Shown one piece after another: positions 1-11,454 of a DNA stretch of 64,000 bases. The stretch is from Cristatella mucedo (Eukaryota > Bryozoa > Phylactolaemata > Cristatellidae): positions 874,001-938,000 of the forward strand of contig WPIO01000045.1 of assembly GCA_009760855.2 (NCBI GenBank), read 5' to 3'. The translations under genes were made by a program, and so were the position numbers. How positions within the stretch are numbered: position 1 is the first letter of the stretch; every line of letters begins with the position of its first letter. The notes beneath the pieces were generated by a model. It did no database searches and had not been told where the DNA came from. It worked only from the letters and a program-made list of their open reading frames with translations.

Positions 1-533
1 AACAGTTTGACTTTAAGGTTTCGTTGCTCACTTTTAGTAACTTCATTCTGTGGCTTCAGCCTATCTCTCAGATCTACTCCCCCCACCCGGCCAAGCATCG
101 TACCACCCGCTTTTCGGAATCCAGCAGTTTACCACTACCTCGTACAAACCTCAAATCCTTTGGAGACCGTGCATTTAGTTCGTATTACCCCAAAGCCTGG
201 AACTCCCTGTCGACTTGCGTCACAACGTTCCCTGACTTGACCACATTTAAAAAGAACTTAAAAACATACCTTTTAAGGACAGCATTTAGTGGGTGGCTGT
301 GATTCGTCCGTCATGTGCGTATGCGTGCGGACACTGTGCGTGCTGCCACTAACCGCACTTGCATGCTGACCCTGTGTATTTCACCCTTAACCATGTCATT
401 CATGTTGTTTATCAAGCATTATTTTACTCAGCATTCAATCGCGTTTCTCTTTGCAGCAAATTTAAAGCGCCGAGAAAGAGATTGAGTTGTCTGATGGCGC
501 TTTATCAAGTGCATTAATATTATTATTATTATT
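1..533 (+). mobile_element. LINE-A copy, ORF2 C-terminus plus 3' UTR (truncated by window edge)
   Basis: This is the 3' end of an L2/CR1-type non-LTR retrotransposon. Codons 24-302 encode the conserved C-terminal segment (motifs [28 protein letters not shown]) and end in TGA at 300-302. Two small indels near positions 45 and 90 compensate each other against the better copy at 41.3-42.8 kb. A ~180-nt 3' UTR follows, then the family stem-loop (GCGCC..AGAGA..TCTCT..GGCGC) and an (ATT)n tail at about 515-533. The reverse transcriptase itself lies outside the window or was lost by 5' truncation. Confidence 0.85.
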
Positions 534-654
534 GCCATTAACGCGAAAACCCAGGTCAATTTCTGCTATGGATACAGTGCCTATAGCAGGCTGTTCCACT
601 TGGTCGCCAGCGTTTGGTTATATTTACTTTAAATACATAAGTGCTAGGGTCATA

Positions 655-935
655 TTGTATGACAGGGTCTCCGGCGGCGGCAGTTCCAGTGGGAGTCTCA
701 CAGAGGCACAGCGGGCGCAGGTACACAGTAAACGAGACTCTACTTTATTACTCCCAACGGGCACATACATGGAAGCCCAATCAATCGCAGTAAACGACAC
801 GAATTATAATATGCATCAGTGGCCTGACACTGTGCTGCTTCAATGGCTTAGCTATTGGGCACAGGTGAAGCGTGTGCATTAGTGTCAATCATTTCGCTAA
901 CAACAGCAGAAGCCACAGGCGCACACAACAGTTAT
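655..935 (-). repeat. Repeat D, copy 1
   Basis: This ~280-bp segment is the reverse complement of 48590-48868. Both copies share the run GTGTGCCTG.GGCTTCTG, a GAGACTCCCACT block and a CCGCCGCCGGAG block in the same order. It is a dispersed repeat of unknown class. The 48-kb copy ends in a LINE-like tail (GCGCTGTACAAATGTA then ATT repeats), so a non-autonomous retroelement is possible. The ORF over 487-882 is not conserved in the other copy and is not called as a gene. Confidence 0.6.
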
Positions 936-1156
936 CTTTTTTGCTTAGGGTTTAATATTGTGGGCGCAGTATTTAGGGGCTGCGCGTTTTTGAATTTACG
1001 GTTTAGGGTTTAGACGTTAGAATTTGTATTTTTGAGTTCGAGTTTTTTAATTGAGGGTTTAGATTTCAGTGTTAGCTTTGAGCTTATACAAGCAGATATT
1101 TCAACATGCTACGGGCACTGCGTCCATGGCATTTGATCATGCTTCCATTACAGCAT

Positions 1157-1160
1157 AATA

Positions 1161-1199
<39 letters not shown>
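1157..1199. repeat. (TA)n microsatellite
   Basis: An alternating TA/TG tract of about 42 bp that abuts a LINE-A-like tail. Confidence 0.9.
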
Positions 1200-1200
<1 letters not shown>

Positions 1201-1259
1201 TGCCTAGAAAAGATTAAGTTCTCTGAGGTCACTAAACGAATGTATTATTATTAATATTA
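1198..1259 (+). mobile_element. Solo LINE-A-like 3' tail
   Basis: Only the terminal stem-loop (AGTGCCTAGAAAAG..TTCTCTGAGG.CACT) and a short (ATT)n are present. The outer stem is the AGTGCC variant also seen at 53.1 kb. It is an extremely 5'-truncated LINE insertion. Confidence 0.65.
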
Positions 1260-2269
1260 CTTGGGACAAACTGGCCTGGCTGTATGACTGAAAGACGCCG
1301 TATTAGGAGAAAAACGTGAGGTGACCAGCATCTCCATGGCTGTTTTTGTACTCTCGGGTGAAGTCACACTTTGACTTTATCGGTGCGAATGACCAAAGAG
1401 TTATGTTTCGCCTCAACTTCGTCGCTGTAGTCGATCACATGACATGAAAGCCCCGCAGCATTAGACTCAGCCCCTACCGGCGGATTACAGATGCTGTGCC
1501 GGCGTAATGCTATATCCTTCGCGGATTTTCAGCATCCGCTGCAGACCCGGCTATGACACCGCAATGCGGTAAGTCCCTCAGCAACCCGGAATAACTTCGA
1601 CGCGTTCAGCAATAGTTACGTGACAGCGGCGACCGGTATCACGCCGCACTTACTGCGTGAGTTTTTCCTGCAGCGCCTGCAAGTGCAAGTCAACCTTCTC
1701 ACGATCCAATGTGCATGCGAGAAATATTTGCCTTTAGCTAAGCTTGCTTAATGGCTTACTGGATTTTGCAATTGTCATAACATTGTGCAGCTGCTTGCTT
1801 TGAACTCTCAGCAGCTGTTGACTTTTTTACTGTCCCAGCCTGCCACGTTGGTGTACACATCAGAGTCAGTCTAGGTGAGGCTAGAAGTTAGTTTTACGGC
1901 GTACTGTACCAAAGTAGATTATGCTGCACTGCAAACAGATGCCTTCGTCCCACGCGACGTTAGGCGTCGAATTTGCAACCGAGTCTGTTTGGGAACGGCA
2001 ATAACATGAGCCCGGGAGACCGCTGACACTAGCGCTCCTAACCGCGTCATTTCCTGCCACTCGGAAGTCTCTGCGGCTCTCGGCAGGAACAGGCTTTGTC
2101 ATTGCTAATCCAATGCGAATGGCCCTAGCGAATACGGATATGAACTTGGCTGATCTTTTGTTTGATTTTTAACTAGCTGTACCTGCTGCAAGCGGAGGAG
2201 ACCGAGCTACCGTTTAGTGACGAACGCCGACTGCTCTGCCATCGAACTCTGTCTCGAACCAGAGCATGC
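1260..2269. other. Unassigned stretch
   Basis: I recognise no gene or repeat here. A 73-codon minus-strand ORF (2102-1881) has no recognisable motif or splice context. Upstream at 1000-1015 there are two telomere-like TTTAGGG units only. Confidence 0.5.
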
Positions 2270-2740
2270 GTATCTCCGTCTGTAACTCCAAAAGTCAAAA
2301 AGACAAAGTGCGCGTTACGAATGCGAGTTTTCTGTCGTACATTTAGAGCCTACGTGGCCATCGGTACACGTGCAGTAGACAGCAGCCTTCATCTCACGCA
2401 ATCAGGAGCCAATGAGAGATTCATTGCTGAGTCAGGAGGGCAGCCAAAGAATAGGTTAGCATGGAAGTAGCGCACAGTACGGCTGGGAAAGACTTTGAGC
2501 CACAGTCGGCAGAAAGAAAATAGGTGTCGTTGCATAAGAATTGTGCAAGTGAGTTCCAAATTCTAAGACATGCAGAGCGAAAGCTTTTCTCGCTAACAGA
2601 CTTTAAGTGATTGAACAGCTAATTGATTCTCCGTAGAGAAACTGAGGGTACGATAAGGCTGAAATTGCTACAGCAGTTCAGCTAGGTGTAAAGGAGCCAG
2701 GCCGTAGTGGGCATTGCGAGTTGGAGTAAATACTTTTGCT
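2270..2740 (-). mobile_element. LINE-B copy, 3' end
   Basis: The 3' terminus (TATCTCCGTCTGTAACTCC on the plus strand, the reverse of the family end) starts at 2270. The match runs through the 3' UTR and C-terminal coding region (AAGTGAGTTCCAAATTCTA, GGAGCCAGGCCGTAGTGG blocks) to about 2740, where it is 5'-truncated. It carries many substitutions and is an old copy. Confidence 0.75.
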
Positions 2741-3010
2741 TGTAAGAGGAAAGCGGAACTTTTTTATCGCACCATCTCGTCCCGACTCCCTTATCGGACA
2801 GCCTCGGGCGTAAGAATTGTGCCAAGCCAACTTTAAGCATATTTCGGAAATGTAGCTCATCGAATTATAAAAACAACCAATAATCAAACGTCATTGCAAA
2901 GAGTCTGCAAGGCATTACTCAAGATTATGTTTTGGAGATTATTGCAATGTTCCAGAAGAAGATGACCTGGCCACACTAAAATAAAAATATGTTTTATAAA
3001 TTGGTAAAAG

Positions 3011-3081
3011 CTGATTTTTGTACATGAATAAAAACAGATTTTTTTACATGAATAAAAATAGATTTGTGTACACAAGAAAAA
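3011..3081. repeat. 24-bp AT-rich tandem repeat, three units
   Basis: Three head-to-tail units of the type CAGATTTTTTTACATGAATA plus AAAA (3011-3034, 3035-3058, 3059-3081). The third is the most diverged. Confidence 0.75.
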
Positions 3082-3554
3082 TAGGAAATCCTCTTAAAAT
3101 AAGCCATAATGTGTTATTTTTCTTAGGTAAAATTGAAATAAGAGCTTCTTATTTTCGGGGAAACACTTGAAAATATTGAGACTTAAAATATATTTGAGGG
3201 TTCCAGCTGGGCGTCATCGAGCTGGGCAAGGCCGGCTCTGGACAGGTGGCAGCAGCGAAGGTCAGCAGCTTGAACCTCGGCTTTTAGCTACTGCTACTCA
3301 ATTTGATTCCTTAAAAAAACCTATGCCTTTACGTCCTAAACCTAAGTTCACGTCCATAAAATGACAGAAAAATGTAATTATATCAGTTAATGTGGATACG
3401 TTGCAATCGCTGCAAACGTGAACTCTAAGATGGGAAAAAAGCGTGCAAATGCTTTTTTTACACACGGTAAATGAGAATGCATAGAACGCTATGACATTCA
3501 ATTGCGTAAACATTACCAAAACGTCTGGTTTTCGAAGACCTCCTGAAAACCTTC

Positions 3555-3560
3555 TTTATT
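3555..3560 (-). promoter_or_regulatory. Candidate poly(A) signal AATAAA, terminal exon copy 1
   Basis: Minus-strand AATAAA lies about 70 nt after the TAG stop of the exon at 3760-3627. The second copy has the same hexamer in the homologous place (5927-5922). Confidence 0.5.
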
Positions 3561-3626
3561 TGTAATTATAGTAGCTCATTTTTGACGGAGAACGGAAACG
3601 AGAGCCGATTTCCGGATTTCGGTGGT

Positions 3627-3760
3627 CTATGGCGGAAGATGGCACTTCGGGTTACTCAAGCACTTGCTCCAGTAATCTTGCTGCTGCTTCACGTAGGCGG
3701 CATCGTAGCATAACATAGGTGGACAGCAGGCGCCACTCATTGGCCTGTAGCACTGCAATC
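3627..3760 (-). CDS. Terminal exon 3a of candidate secreted 10-Cys protein
   Basis: Read on the minus strand, the exon follows TATATTAACAG and opens with two bases that complete a split codon (phase 1). It then encodes 43 residues ending in TAG at 3629-3627. Six cysteines are spaced C-x7-CC-x4-C-x15-C-x5-C, with motifs QCYRPMSGACCPPMLC and DYWSKC. Phase and acceptor fit the exon 2 donor at 17114, giving a predicted protein of 106 residues. The spacing near the end (..CC..C..YWSKCL) also resembles a CBM1-type module, and the total of 10 cysteines recalls colipase/Dickkopf/prokineticin-like folds. I assign no family. Copy 2 at 6115-5973 encodes almost the same peptide. Confidence 0.6.
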
Positions 3761-3829
3761 CTGTTAATATAAGATTTGACAGTGAAGGTTTTGCATCACG
3801 TAGAGCATTTGCAGGCAAACTATAGTTAT

Positions 3830-5222
3830 ATAGCACCTCCTTGAATTGAACCTCTTTTTAGGCACATTATCTACATTTTAAAAGAATCATGATCACATGG
3901 TTCTTGATAACCTTCACAGTATCAACACGCATAATGGGACGAGTGGGTTTTTATGAAAACAATGTCGCTATTCATCGACCATGAAAAGTGTCAAGTAGGT
4001 CACATGTGGATCTCTCACTATCTCCGACTGTCCAATTGACATGTAGATTAAAGCTGTTGATAGAACATAGGCGATGTAATGAGATGAAATTTGAATAAAA
4101 GAGTTATCTGAAATTTAACATAGGAATTAAAAAAATTGATTTCAAGTTAGGATAAACATAATGCGTGGCAACGCATGATATACCAAAGAGAAGAACCATC
4201 GGATGCTTGAAGGAAATAGCTGACTGAGGCAAAGAGCCAAAGTGAAGAACCCTTCCGTCAAACAAAAAAGCTTGCCGTGAATAGGATATTGACAACTTGC
4301 TGTAAAGTGAAACATTCCGTTGAATTTTATTCGCACCGTAACTAAGCATAATTGTATTTGATAAGTGCTAAGTACCGCCCAAGTACATATTTCGTTCGAT
4401 TACTTAAAATGAGACACAAAGTCTTTCCGTAAAGACGTTGGGAGAAGCAGCTCTAGAAGTGAACCGAGCAGCTTGCACGCACGATTCTTTGAGAATGACG
4501 CTCAGAACCTATCGGCCAGATACGGGTCATGAAATGGAGAAGACAGGTCTCGCCGATCTGGACAGCACTGTCAGGCTTGCCGTCGGACCCGTCACCGTTT
4601 TTACGTAGCTGCAGATTTACTGCATGAAGTGCTCCGGAGCGCCAATGAGCTGGCTGGCCGGCCATGTAAAATATTGGTCTTCGTGCAGTGCAGCGAAGAA
4701 TAACTAGGATTTGCCGTCGCACTTTCGCTCCGCGAATCAGAACGATCTGCCATCTAGATGGCCTGCATGACAGACAGCCGGGCAGCGCCAGTCCAGGCTG
4801 GCTGGATTGATTAGGCCGTAAGCCTGCCAAAGGGAAGACTACTTAGCGTTTAGTTTTAACTACTTCGTTTAGTCTAATTTAGCTGAAACTCGCACGTGGC
4901 AAGCTTGTTCTTGAGGATGCCCTCTCATCGCCGCACTGTCGGTGAGCCAGCAAAGCTGCGAAACCAATTAAAACTAGAGCTAAAACGAAAACATTTTCCT
5001 TTCCATTCGTTATTGTATAATTTGTTTGAACTGCACCTTAAGCTACCCTGAGAGTGTGTGTAGCACTAAGATACATAGCACAATTATACTCATAGATTTT
5101 TTAAACTAGACGCTGTGCATGACGGCTAAGATCGGAAAAAATAGTTTGAGTTTCAAAACCAAAGGAGATCAATTCAGACTAGCTTGCGCAAAATGATTGA
5201 ATAAACGTGGCCTTCGATCAAT
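3830..5222. other. Region between the two duplicated terminal exons
   Basis: This is mostly unassigned. A minus-strand ORF of 125 codons (4830-4453) is open but unrecognised, has no matched splice sites that I trust, and could be chance. A shorter one lies at 4349-4104. If transcripts use exon 3a, this stretch is intron. If they use exon 3b, it is downstream flank. Confidence 0.4.
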
Positions 5223-5224
5223 GC

Positions 5225-5385
5225 CCCGTGGTTTTAGCCCAGTTGTAAGTAACTCGCTCTTCACACCCTAGGTCGTAGGTTTGAGTCCTGCCATGGGCGC
5301 TCCTTTACTGCCCAGTACGAGCGGTAGGGATAGTCGTTAAGGCTCTTCTGGAGCTACGGAGATGATTATCTTAAATCGGCTAGAA
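5225..5385 (+). mobile_element. SINE2 copy
   Basis: The tRNA-like head has an A-box-like TAGCCCAGTTGT and B-box GGTTTGAGTCC (about 5277-5287). The SINE2 body follows, with a GTCGTTAAGGCTCTTCTGGAGC block shared with copies at 15.1, 57.3 and 59.2 kb. No cloverleaf can be drawn, so it is not a functional tRNA gene. Confidence 0.7.
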
Positions 5386-5921
5386 TTTAACTTTGCCTAG
5401 AATGGCGTAATCATTGTTTTGTGAATATATTTGAATATTTTGAAATCGCAAGGAAATTAAAGTATGCTAAGAGTGAACACTAGCTAGACTTTTGCAGTCC
5501 AACTTTTATACTACATCTAATAAACAGTTGTAGTAAAAACATATTGGCTCATACAACAGTCTAATATAGATAGCGACAGAAAATTCCTGGCAGCGGAAAA
5601 TTGGAGGATGATCTGCTGCAGGGTTCCAATCTAGGACCTCGCGGGGTCAACAGTAGCCAATGCTATTCAATTTGATTCGTTTTGAAAAAAGACCCAGTGT
5701 CATCGTGTCATAAACTTAAGTCCACGCTCACAAAATTAAGGAATAATTAAATTATATCACTTTAATTTGGATACGTTGCAGACCAATGCAAACGTGAACT
5801 TTGAAAGAGCCTAGCGTTCCAAAGCTTTCTTGGCACACGGTAAATGAGAATGCTATGACATTCCAGTGCATACATATTACTAAAACGTCGCGCTCTTTCG
5901 AAAACTTATTGCGAAAACCTT

Positions 5922-5927
5922 TTTATT
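5922..5927 (-). promoter_or_regulatory. Candidate poly(A) signal AATAAA, terminal exon copy 2
   Basis: Minus-strand AATAAA lies about 45 nt beyond the TGA stop of exon 3b, in the position homologous to the hexamer in copy 1. Confidence 0.5.
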
Positions 5928-5972
5928 GCATAATTGTAGTAGCTAATTTTGTGTAGAGAACGGAAACAATAA

Positions 5973-6115
5973 TCATTTCGGTAGTCTACGATGGAAGCAC
6001 TTCGGATCACTGAAGCACTTGCTCCAGAAATCTTGCTGCTGCTTCACGTAGGCGGCATCGTAGCATAACATAGGTGGACAGCAGGCGCCACTCATTGGCC
6101 TGTAGCACTGCAATC
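5973..6115 (-). CDS. Terminal exon 3b of candidate secreted 10-Cys protein
   Basis: Follows a TATATTAACAG acceptor on the minus strand. It is read in phase 1 for 46 residues to TGA at 5975-5973. Over the first ~38 residues it differs from exon 3a only at three positions (Tyr to Phe before WSKC, Leu to Phe after it, Asn to Asp), then the two tails diverge. All six cysteines are kept. Spliced to exon 2 (donor at 17114) it would give a 109-residue protein. The two exons could be alternative last exons of one gene or the remnant of a partial gene duplication. Confidence 0.6.
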
Positions 6116-6193
6116 CTGTTAATATAATATTTTACTGTGAAGGCTTTGCATTACAAAGAGCATTTGCAGGCAGCTTGTGTGCTGTTGAACTAA

Positions 6194-7470
6194 GAATAAT
6201 ACATGTGATATAGCGCCCTCATAGAACTCAGTCTCTTTCTAGGCACTTTGCATTTGCTGCACAGGAAGCAAGATCGAATGGTTAGTGGTAGCATGCTCAA
6301 CAAACAACAAGAATAACGTGGTTAGGGGTGACACGCACAGGCTCAGCATGCAAGTAAATGGCGGAATGCACAGTCTCAGCAAGCATAAGCACATAAAGGA
6401 CGAATCACAGGGACACACTAAATGCTGCGATGAATAGGTGTGTTTTAGTTCTTTTTGTAATGCGGTCAAGTAAGAAGATGTCGTGACGCAAGTCGGGAGT
6501 GAGTACCACGCTTTGGGAGCACACGAACTAAAGGCACGGTCTCTGCAGGACTTGAAATTTGCACGAGGTATAGGTAAGCAGTTCGATTCCGAAAAGCTGG
6601 TGGGAATATGCTTAACCTCGTGGAGAAGTAGATCATATAGCTAGGCTGGAGCCCAAGAATGAAGAGACCTAAAAGTGAGTGACAAAACGTTGAAGTCGAT
6701 GTGTTGCTTGACTGGGACCCAGTGCAGGTCAGAGAGAAGTGGTGATATGTGGTAACTTTTATTTTAACAACAAACAAGCCTAGCTGCAGAGTTTTTCACC
6801 ATCTGTAAGCGCCTGGGTGCACTGGCTGATAGACCAGCAAGCTGTGAGTTACAGAAGTCAAGACGGGATGTCACGAATGCATGGACCACTTTATATGTGG
6901 TATCCCTATCTAAACAAGCCAGAATTTCAGCAATTTTATGTAGCTGAAAGTAGGCATACTTGACTGTGGAGCTGATGTGGTCGTATACTGAAAGGTCACT
7001 TAGGAAAGGGACGCCTAGATTTCGTGCAGATTCAAAAGGACATAGGCTGGCAGATCCGATTGTGAGCGTTAACCTTACCAGTTTCTGAATCACACCTTTT
7101 GCCCATAACAAGTAAGTTGGTTTTATCTTCATTCAATTTAAGAAAGTTTACTGCCATCCATGTGCGAACGTTATCTATATATGGAGCAAGGGATTTGAGA
7201 GAATTCGATATGTTTGTGGGCTGGGAGTAATCAAAGCAAAGGTACAACTGAGTGTCGTCCGCATAGAAGTGAAAGCCTAGATTGTGCGTGTCAATCACAT
7301 CGGCAAGAGGGAGAGTATAAACAGTGAAATGAACCGGACCAAGGACAGATACCTGAGGTACCCTAAATTTTAAAGTTTACTTGTATGATTTTTGTCCATT
7401 CACATCAATACTCAGGAGTCTCCCACTGAGATAGGACCTGAACCATTGCGATGCATTGCCAGTATTACCC
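6194..7470 (-). mobile_element. LINE-A copy with RT C-terminal half
   Basis: From the tail at 6194 the element reads on the minus strand through the stem-loop, 3' UTR and ORF2 to about 7470. Segments 7298-7032 and 7132-6764 encode RT pieces with FYADDTQLY and the downstream SARNLGV, DHISSTVK and RLDFCNSQLAGL motifs. Frameshifts near 7080 and 6770 break the frame. The copy is 5'-truncated just upstream of the QWFRSYLSGRL motif. Confidence 0.9.
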
Positions 7471-8792
7471 AAAATTTTTCACTACACCTAGTAAATAGCT
7501 GGGCATTATAAACGGTTCTATGTTCATTTGAAAATGTTTTGGTCTCGTGATGGAACCTGCCAGTCAAATACTTTTGATTCTGAATGAGGTGATCAGCATT
7601 GCTCAATGAATGTAAATGCCAGCTAAGGAAAGCGCTAGGAGCTTTAATATTGAACTGAGGTGGGGATTTAATATTACAACATATGAGGCATTGCATTTCA
7701 ATTGGCAGTTTGTTCTTCTTTGGCTTAATTTGTTTTGTCTTCCTGACTTTATTTATTTTCCAGCCTATAACTTTTATAGTTTCTTTACTGGACCATCTGG
7801 CTCCATCGTGACAAAACTCTGCTTCCACGAGCAGACGTCGTCCAAGCTCTTACTAGAAGATGCAAGCAAGTTTTGTAAGCCAGCCATGCCCGCTCAATAT
7901 GTTCCATTGCACAGCGCTTCGATTGATGAACTCTTAATTTATACGTCATGAGGCGGACGGCGAGAACGGCTGGCCCGTCCTGACTCTAAGAATTTCAAAA
8001 ACCACATCTCAAGCATGAATTAATGTGGCTAATTTTGGACATGGTGCTTTGGAATGTTGAGTGACAATGGAGTTCCAAGTGTACCATTTGCAAAAAAAAG
8101 CACATTTCAATATGATATGAATGACTTGAAATGCAATCTGACTTACGCTAAAATGTGTAGCTTTAGGGCATGATATTGGGGTAATAACACCGGTCTAATG
8201 GGTGCACATTCGGCTTTTAGTTCAGTCACTTTTATATTCTTTAACACCGTTCATGAACAGCAGTTCAGGTACATATGAGGTAAGAAAAAAATGCTTGGAG
8301 CCCCTCACAAAAGTCTGGGAAGTTGTTTGCCGTGCTTGCTACTATTACCTCACATACTCCGTCAAAATATCTCAATGTACCGTTTTATCTTATTTATTTG
8401 TTGGCCGCTTTATAAAAGCTACGTTCCATTCAATAGCGACAATTATGGCAGGCTGATTTTGCTTGTATTGACATTGTTAAGGAGAATCTGCTTGGCAGTG
8501 AGATTGTCACCTCAATTAACAAGAGCGCGTTCCCTATCAAAAACGAAGGCAGCTCGCAGCTTTCCTCGATGCAATCGGAATTTGTTGGTATCAGTAATCA
8601 GTTCCTAGCTACTTGCCTGCATCTCGTTGCGCGGAAGACAGGGTACCATGTTTCAGTCTAGCACGTCTTCAAAAATTTACTTTCAAATAAAACTAAAACG
8701 GCTTCGAAAACGCCGTCTTTTGCTGGCAAAGATATTGGCACCTACAGTGTCTATTTAGATGCGATCGTAATGTGTAAATTTCTTACTGAATT
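7471..8792. other. Unassigned intronic stretch
   Basis: No repeat or gene recognised. Overlapping short ORFs on both strands around 7412-7951 and 8202-8608 have no known motif. Confidence 0.4.
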
Positions 8793-10115
8793 TCATCTCC
8801 ATCTGTAACTCCACAAAGCCACAAAGACTGTGTGGGTTATACACGCTGAAGAGTTTTGTATAGCCCACTCAAAGCCTAAGCGGCTTTTGATGCTTATTTG
8901 GTAGCCAACAGACTGAATCTCACTCAGCAAAGAAAAAGTGAGAAGCATTGCAGATTCAGGAGAGCAGTTGATTTAGTGAGTAGCATTGAAGTAGCAGCCC
9001 AGGACAGCTAAAACGAATTAGCCATAGTCGGCAGCAGGATAGTAGATTTCGTTTCGGACGAATTTTTGAATTCAGTTATACCGTCAAGGACCTGCAGGGA
9101 AAAAGCTTCTGTTGCAAACGTTTTTTAAGAGGTGGAATAGAACAGCGAATTTATTGTCCATACAGGATCTGAGGGCACGTGGAGGCTGAAACTGGTGCAG
9201 CTGTTGAGCTTGGTAAGAAGGAGCCAAGCTGTGGTGGGTCTTGAGAGTCAGCATAAGAACTTTAATCAGCATCCATTTATCAGTCGGAAGCCATCCAAGC
9301 TCTTTCCTTTAAGGAAATGGTCAAACATCTGGGATTTTTAAACTAGCCATGAAGCTATATTCATCACCAGCTGCATTGGCCTTAAGGCTTTTATCTGTAA
9401 CCCAGTCAAAATGAAATTACAATAATCTAGCCGAGACAGAACCAAGGAGCTAGTTACAGTGTTGCAAGCCACTGTCTAAGGCAGTTCCTATGCTTAGATA
9501 AGGATCGGACGAGATGGCTAGCTGTGGAAGCAGTTTTCCTAACTAAGCTTTCGAAATTGAGGCAGCTGTCGAAGACAACACCTAAATTCCGAGCACACGG
9601 TGATTGATGGTGGTACAACAGCGCCACTTATTAGACGAGCAAAGCCACACGCTTGGGGTATGCTATGAGTAGCACTTCCGCTTTATCGTCATCGATTTCA
9701 GAGAAATTTGAGATATCCAGGATCGAATATCTTCAATCCAACCGTTCCGTGTATTAGTTGCTGCAGCAGATTCCGGTGGTTTAGATGACACATGCAGCTG
9801 AGTATCGTCTGCATATATGGGATAGCCTACTTCAAATGCCCGAATCACGTTTTTCTGAGGTTGAGTATACATGGAGAACGGCATAGAACCGAGGAGGGGC
9901 TCTTACGAGACTCCGCAGGTGGCTGGTCTGGTTGATGAGACTAGACCCTGCCCCACACGACACGGATTGAACACGATCAGACAAGTGCGATTCGAACCAA
10001 GCCAGTGCCTCGTCTGCCAGACCAATTGCCGTTCTCAATCGTTCAAGTAGGACATCGTGATCAAAAGCGTCAAAGACAGCTGATAGATCAAGCAGCGATA
10101 GGGCAAAGAGTGCAC
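8793..10115 (-). mobile_element. LINE-B copy, RT to 3' end
   Basis: The 3' end (CATCTCCATCTGTAACTCC) is at 8793. On the minus strand the coding part includes LLDLSAVFDAFDHDVLLERL at about 10100-10030, IYADDTQLH at about 9840-9800, and the conserved C-terminus near 9270. It has several frameshifts and stops. The 5' break falls inside the RT domain at about 10115, close to where the LINE-B piece at 11455 begins. Confidence 0.85.
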
Positions 10116-11104
<989 letters not shown>

Positions 11105-11388
11105 ATCAGAATATCAACATTGACACAAAGTTGTTTAACAGGAAAATTTGTAACCCTTAGTTGTTTGCACGATCCAGGTACAGGTATGCCGGAAATAATA
11201 AAAATATTTTTTTTAAGATGTATATATTAATTTTTGTATTGTACCCTCAGAAAAATAAATCTCTTTCTCTGTCTGCTGTCGTAAAAGAAGCCAGTTCAGG
11301 CACTGTCTCCAATGGATTGTCGTATATGCATGCGTTCAAGCTTTGTTAAAGCAGGATCACATAGCAGTTAGTATGTGTTCATACACAT

Positions 11389-11451
11389 TTGTATATGTAG
11401 CTTTATTGAGTTAACTTCTATTGTATATGTAGCTTTATTGAGTTAACTTCT
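11389..11451. repeat. 32-bp perfect tandem duplication
   Basis: The unit TTGTATATGTAGCTTTATTG plus AGTTAACTTCTA occurs twice without a mismatch (11389-11420 and 11421-11451). Confidence 0.9.
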
Positions 11452-11454
11452 GAG

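Larger units (their letters stand above)
3290..3825 (-). repeat. Duplicated terminal-exon segment, copy 1
   Basis: This is homologous, in direct orientation, to 5655-6172. The duplicated unit contains, read on the minus strand, an intron end with AG acceptor, a coding exon, a stop, and a 3' UTR with AATAAA. The block 3660-3775 is almost identical between copies, while the UTR and intron parts show many substitutions and indels. That contrast suggests selection on the coding part. Confidence 0.85.
5655..6172 (-). repeat. Duplicated terminal-exon segment, copy 2
   Basis: Direct duplicate of 3290-3825, offset by about 2.36 kb. On the minus strand it is the upstream copy. A LINE-A copy starts at about 6194, roughly 75 bp into the intron side of its acceptor. 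Confidence 0.85.

Noticed and set aside
1000-1016. Telomere-type TTTAGGG repeats
   Set aside because: Only two units. Too short to be interstitial telomere DNA.
3627-3760. Firm assignment of the terminal exon as a fungal-type cellulose-binding (CBM1) module
   Set aside because: The end (Tyr-Trp-Ser-Lys-Cys-Leu) and CC pattern are suggestive, but the Cys spacing and the missing Gly-Gly after the first Cys do not fit well, and exon 2 supplies four more cysteines.
11389-11451. CRISPR-like or other spaced repeat array
   Set aside because: Only two perfect adjacent units with no spacers. It is a simple tandem duplication in a eukaryotic context.
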